From NCBI GenBank assembly GCA_018820665.1, contig JAHJNW010000136.1, forward strand, positions 1 through 32,256: a DNA stretch of 32,256 nucleotides, read 5' to 3'. Below the pieces are notes generated by a model that was not told where the DNA came from, ran no database searches, and saw only the letters and a list, made by a program, of their open reading frames with translations. Below are positions 31,842 to 32,256 of the stretch, one piece after another. Position 1 is the stretch's first letter. Each line of letters begins with the position of its first letter. The stretch is from Alphaproteobacteria bacterium (GTDB lineage Bacteria; Pseudomonadota; Alphaproteobacteria; Caulobacterales; Caulobacteraceae). The position numbers and the translations under genes are program-made.

Positions 31842-32256
31842 TTGCGGGGCAGTGAGCGCCGCATAACCCCGCAAGGACGGCGCGCCCAGGACCGGCGCAA
31901 GGGCGCGCCCGCATGGGTGCGGATCGCCATCCTCGCCGCGACCCTGGCCGTAGCCGCCTATGTGCTTCTGTTCGCTCGCGAAATGGCGCGGCCGGGCCAG
32001 GAGGCCGACGCCCTGCGCATGGCCGCGGTGGACCGCGAGGCGCGGATGCTGGCGCTGGAGCTGGAGACCCGGGTGGCGCCGGTCGAAACAGCGGTGCGCG
32101 CGGCGGCGCAGTTCTCCGGCGCCCGGGCGATCCAGCAGGCCCGCGCGGCCGAGCCGGACCGCGCCTTCGCCGTGATCGCGCCGAACGGAAGCGTGACGGC
32201 GGCCGTCGGGGCGTCGCCCGCCGCCTTCGAGCCCACGCCCGGTAAGCCGGGGCTGG
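31842..32256 (+). CDS. N-terminus of a membrane protein, probably a sensor histidine kinase (cut by window end)
   Basis: An open frame begins at TTG 31842, preceded by GGGAGA with 5-base spacing, and runs to the window edge (138 codons). A basic N-terminus (RRITPQGRRAQDRRKG) is followed by one membrane span (about residues 26-45, VRIAILAATLAVAAYVLLFA). Then comes a periplasmic-looking helical region (residues 50-100, MAAVDREARMLALELETRV). This is the usual beginning of a Caulobacteraceae sensor kinase (PleC-like layout), but no kinase domain is in view, so the call rests on style only. Confidence 0.5.
   Translation, partial: MRGSERRITPQGRRAQDRRKGAPAWVRIAILAATLAVAAYVLLFAREMARPGQEADALRMAAVDREARMLALELETRVAPVETAVRAAAQFSGARAIQQARAAEPDRAFAVIAPNGSVTAAVGASPAAFEPTPGKPGL

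Overview
The window is a GC-rich chromosomal stretch with dense, mostly short-gap genes on both strands. Gene content and style point to an alphaproteobacterium of the Caulobacteraceae, most likely Brevundimonas or a close relative. The pointers are paired S46 dipeptidyl peptidases with proteobacterial-type Cys-rich active sites, a manganese catalase, a FolM/PTR1-type reductase next to folB, DUF1289 and TIGR02281-type small proteins, and GGAAC-N16-GGTT promoters of the alphaproteobacterial EcfG type. This is a judgement from protein style; I ran no database search. There is no rRNA, tRNA, CRISPR array, phage or transposase gene visible.

Layout. 1-1380: a retropepsin-like protease and a DUF1289 protein (both minus), separated and flanked by copies of an intergenic repeat, then a 52-residue orphan small protein with its own ribosome site and terminator. 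1445-5179: a crotonase-family enzyme, convergent with a three-gene MacB/DevC-like ABC exporter operon (permease, ATPase, membrane-fusion protein). 5337-10524: two paralogous secreted S46 peptidases, with a manganese catalase on the opposite strand between them. 10525-17998: a long minus-strand run, Nudix hydrolase, YdcZ-type transporter, uvrC, a DUF3857/transglutaminase/TPR protein, beta-carbonic anhydrase, pgsA. The usual uvrC-pgsA neighbourhood appears to be split by two genes. 18079-19330: a hidden 26-residue membrane peptide gene overlapping a pteridine-reductase-like SDR, then folB, a small folate/pterin cluster. 19398-20512: two coupled membrane proteins with related C-terminal domains. 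20611-24732: GNAT-like protein, stress-type SDR, DUF4126 membrane protein, a 103-residue orphan, dusA, and a DUF4142 lipoprotein. 24770-28556: KefB/C-type antiporter and a divergent YfbK-type von Willebrand A protein. 28565-28744: a composite three-hairpin repeat. 28827-32256: YcaQ/AlkX-type DNA glycosylase, small secreted protein, twin-CBS protein, a 190-residue orphan, and the start of a membrane protein (probably a sensor kinase) running off the edge.

Three observations stand out. (1) Three intergenic elements, each a GC-rich core flanked by inverted arrays of the 7-base unit TAGTGGC, sit against stop codons. Because 7 is not a multiple of 3, the arms put TAG in all three frames from both sides, and one copy supplies the actual stop codon of the DUF1289 gene. 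(2) Three promoters with identical geometry, GGAAC-N16-GGTT, precede the GNAT, DUF4142 and twin-CBS genes, with near matches before the manganese catalase, the stress-type SDR and the 103-residue gene. This suggests a scattered general-stress (EcfG) regulon in this segment. (3) A 26-codon membrane peptide with a strong ribosome site ends inside the TTG start of the pteridine-reductase-like gene and may couple its translation.
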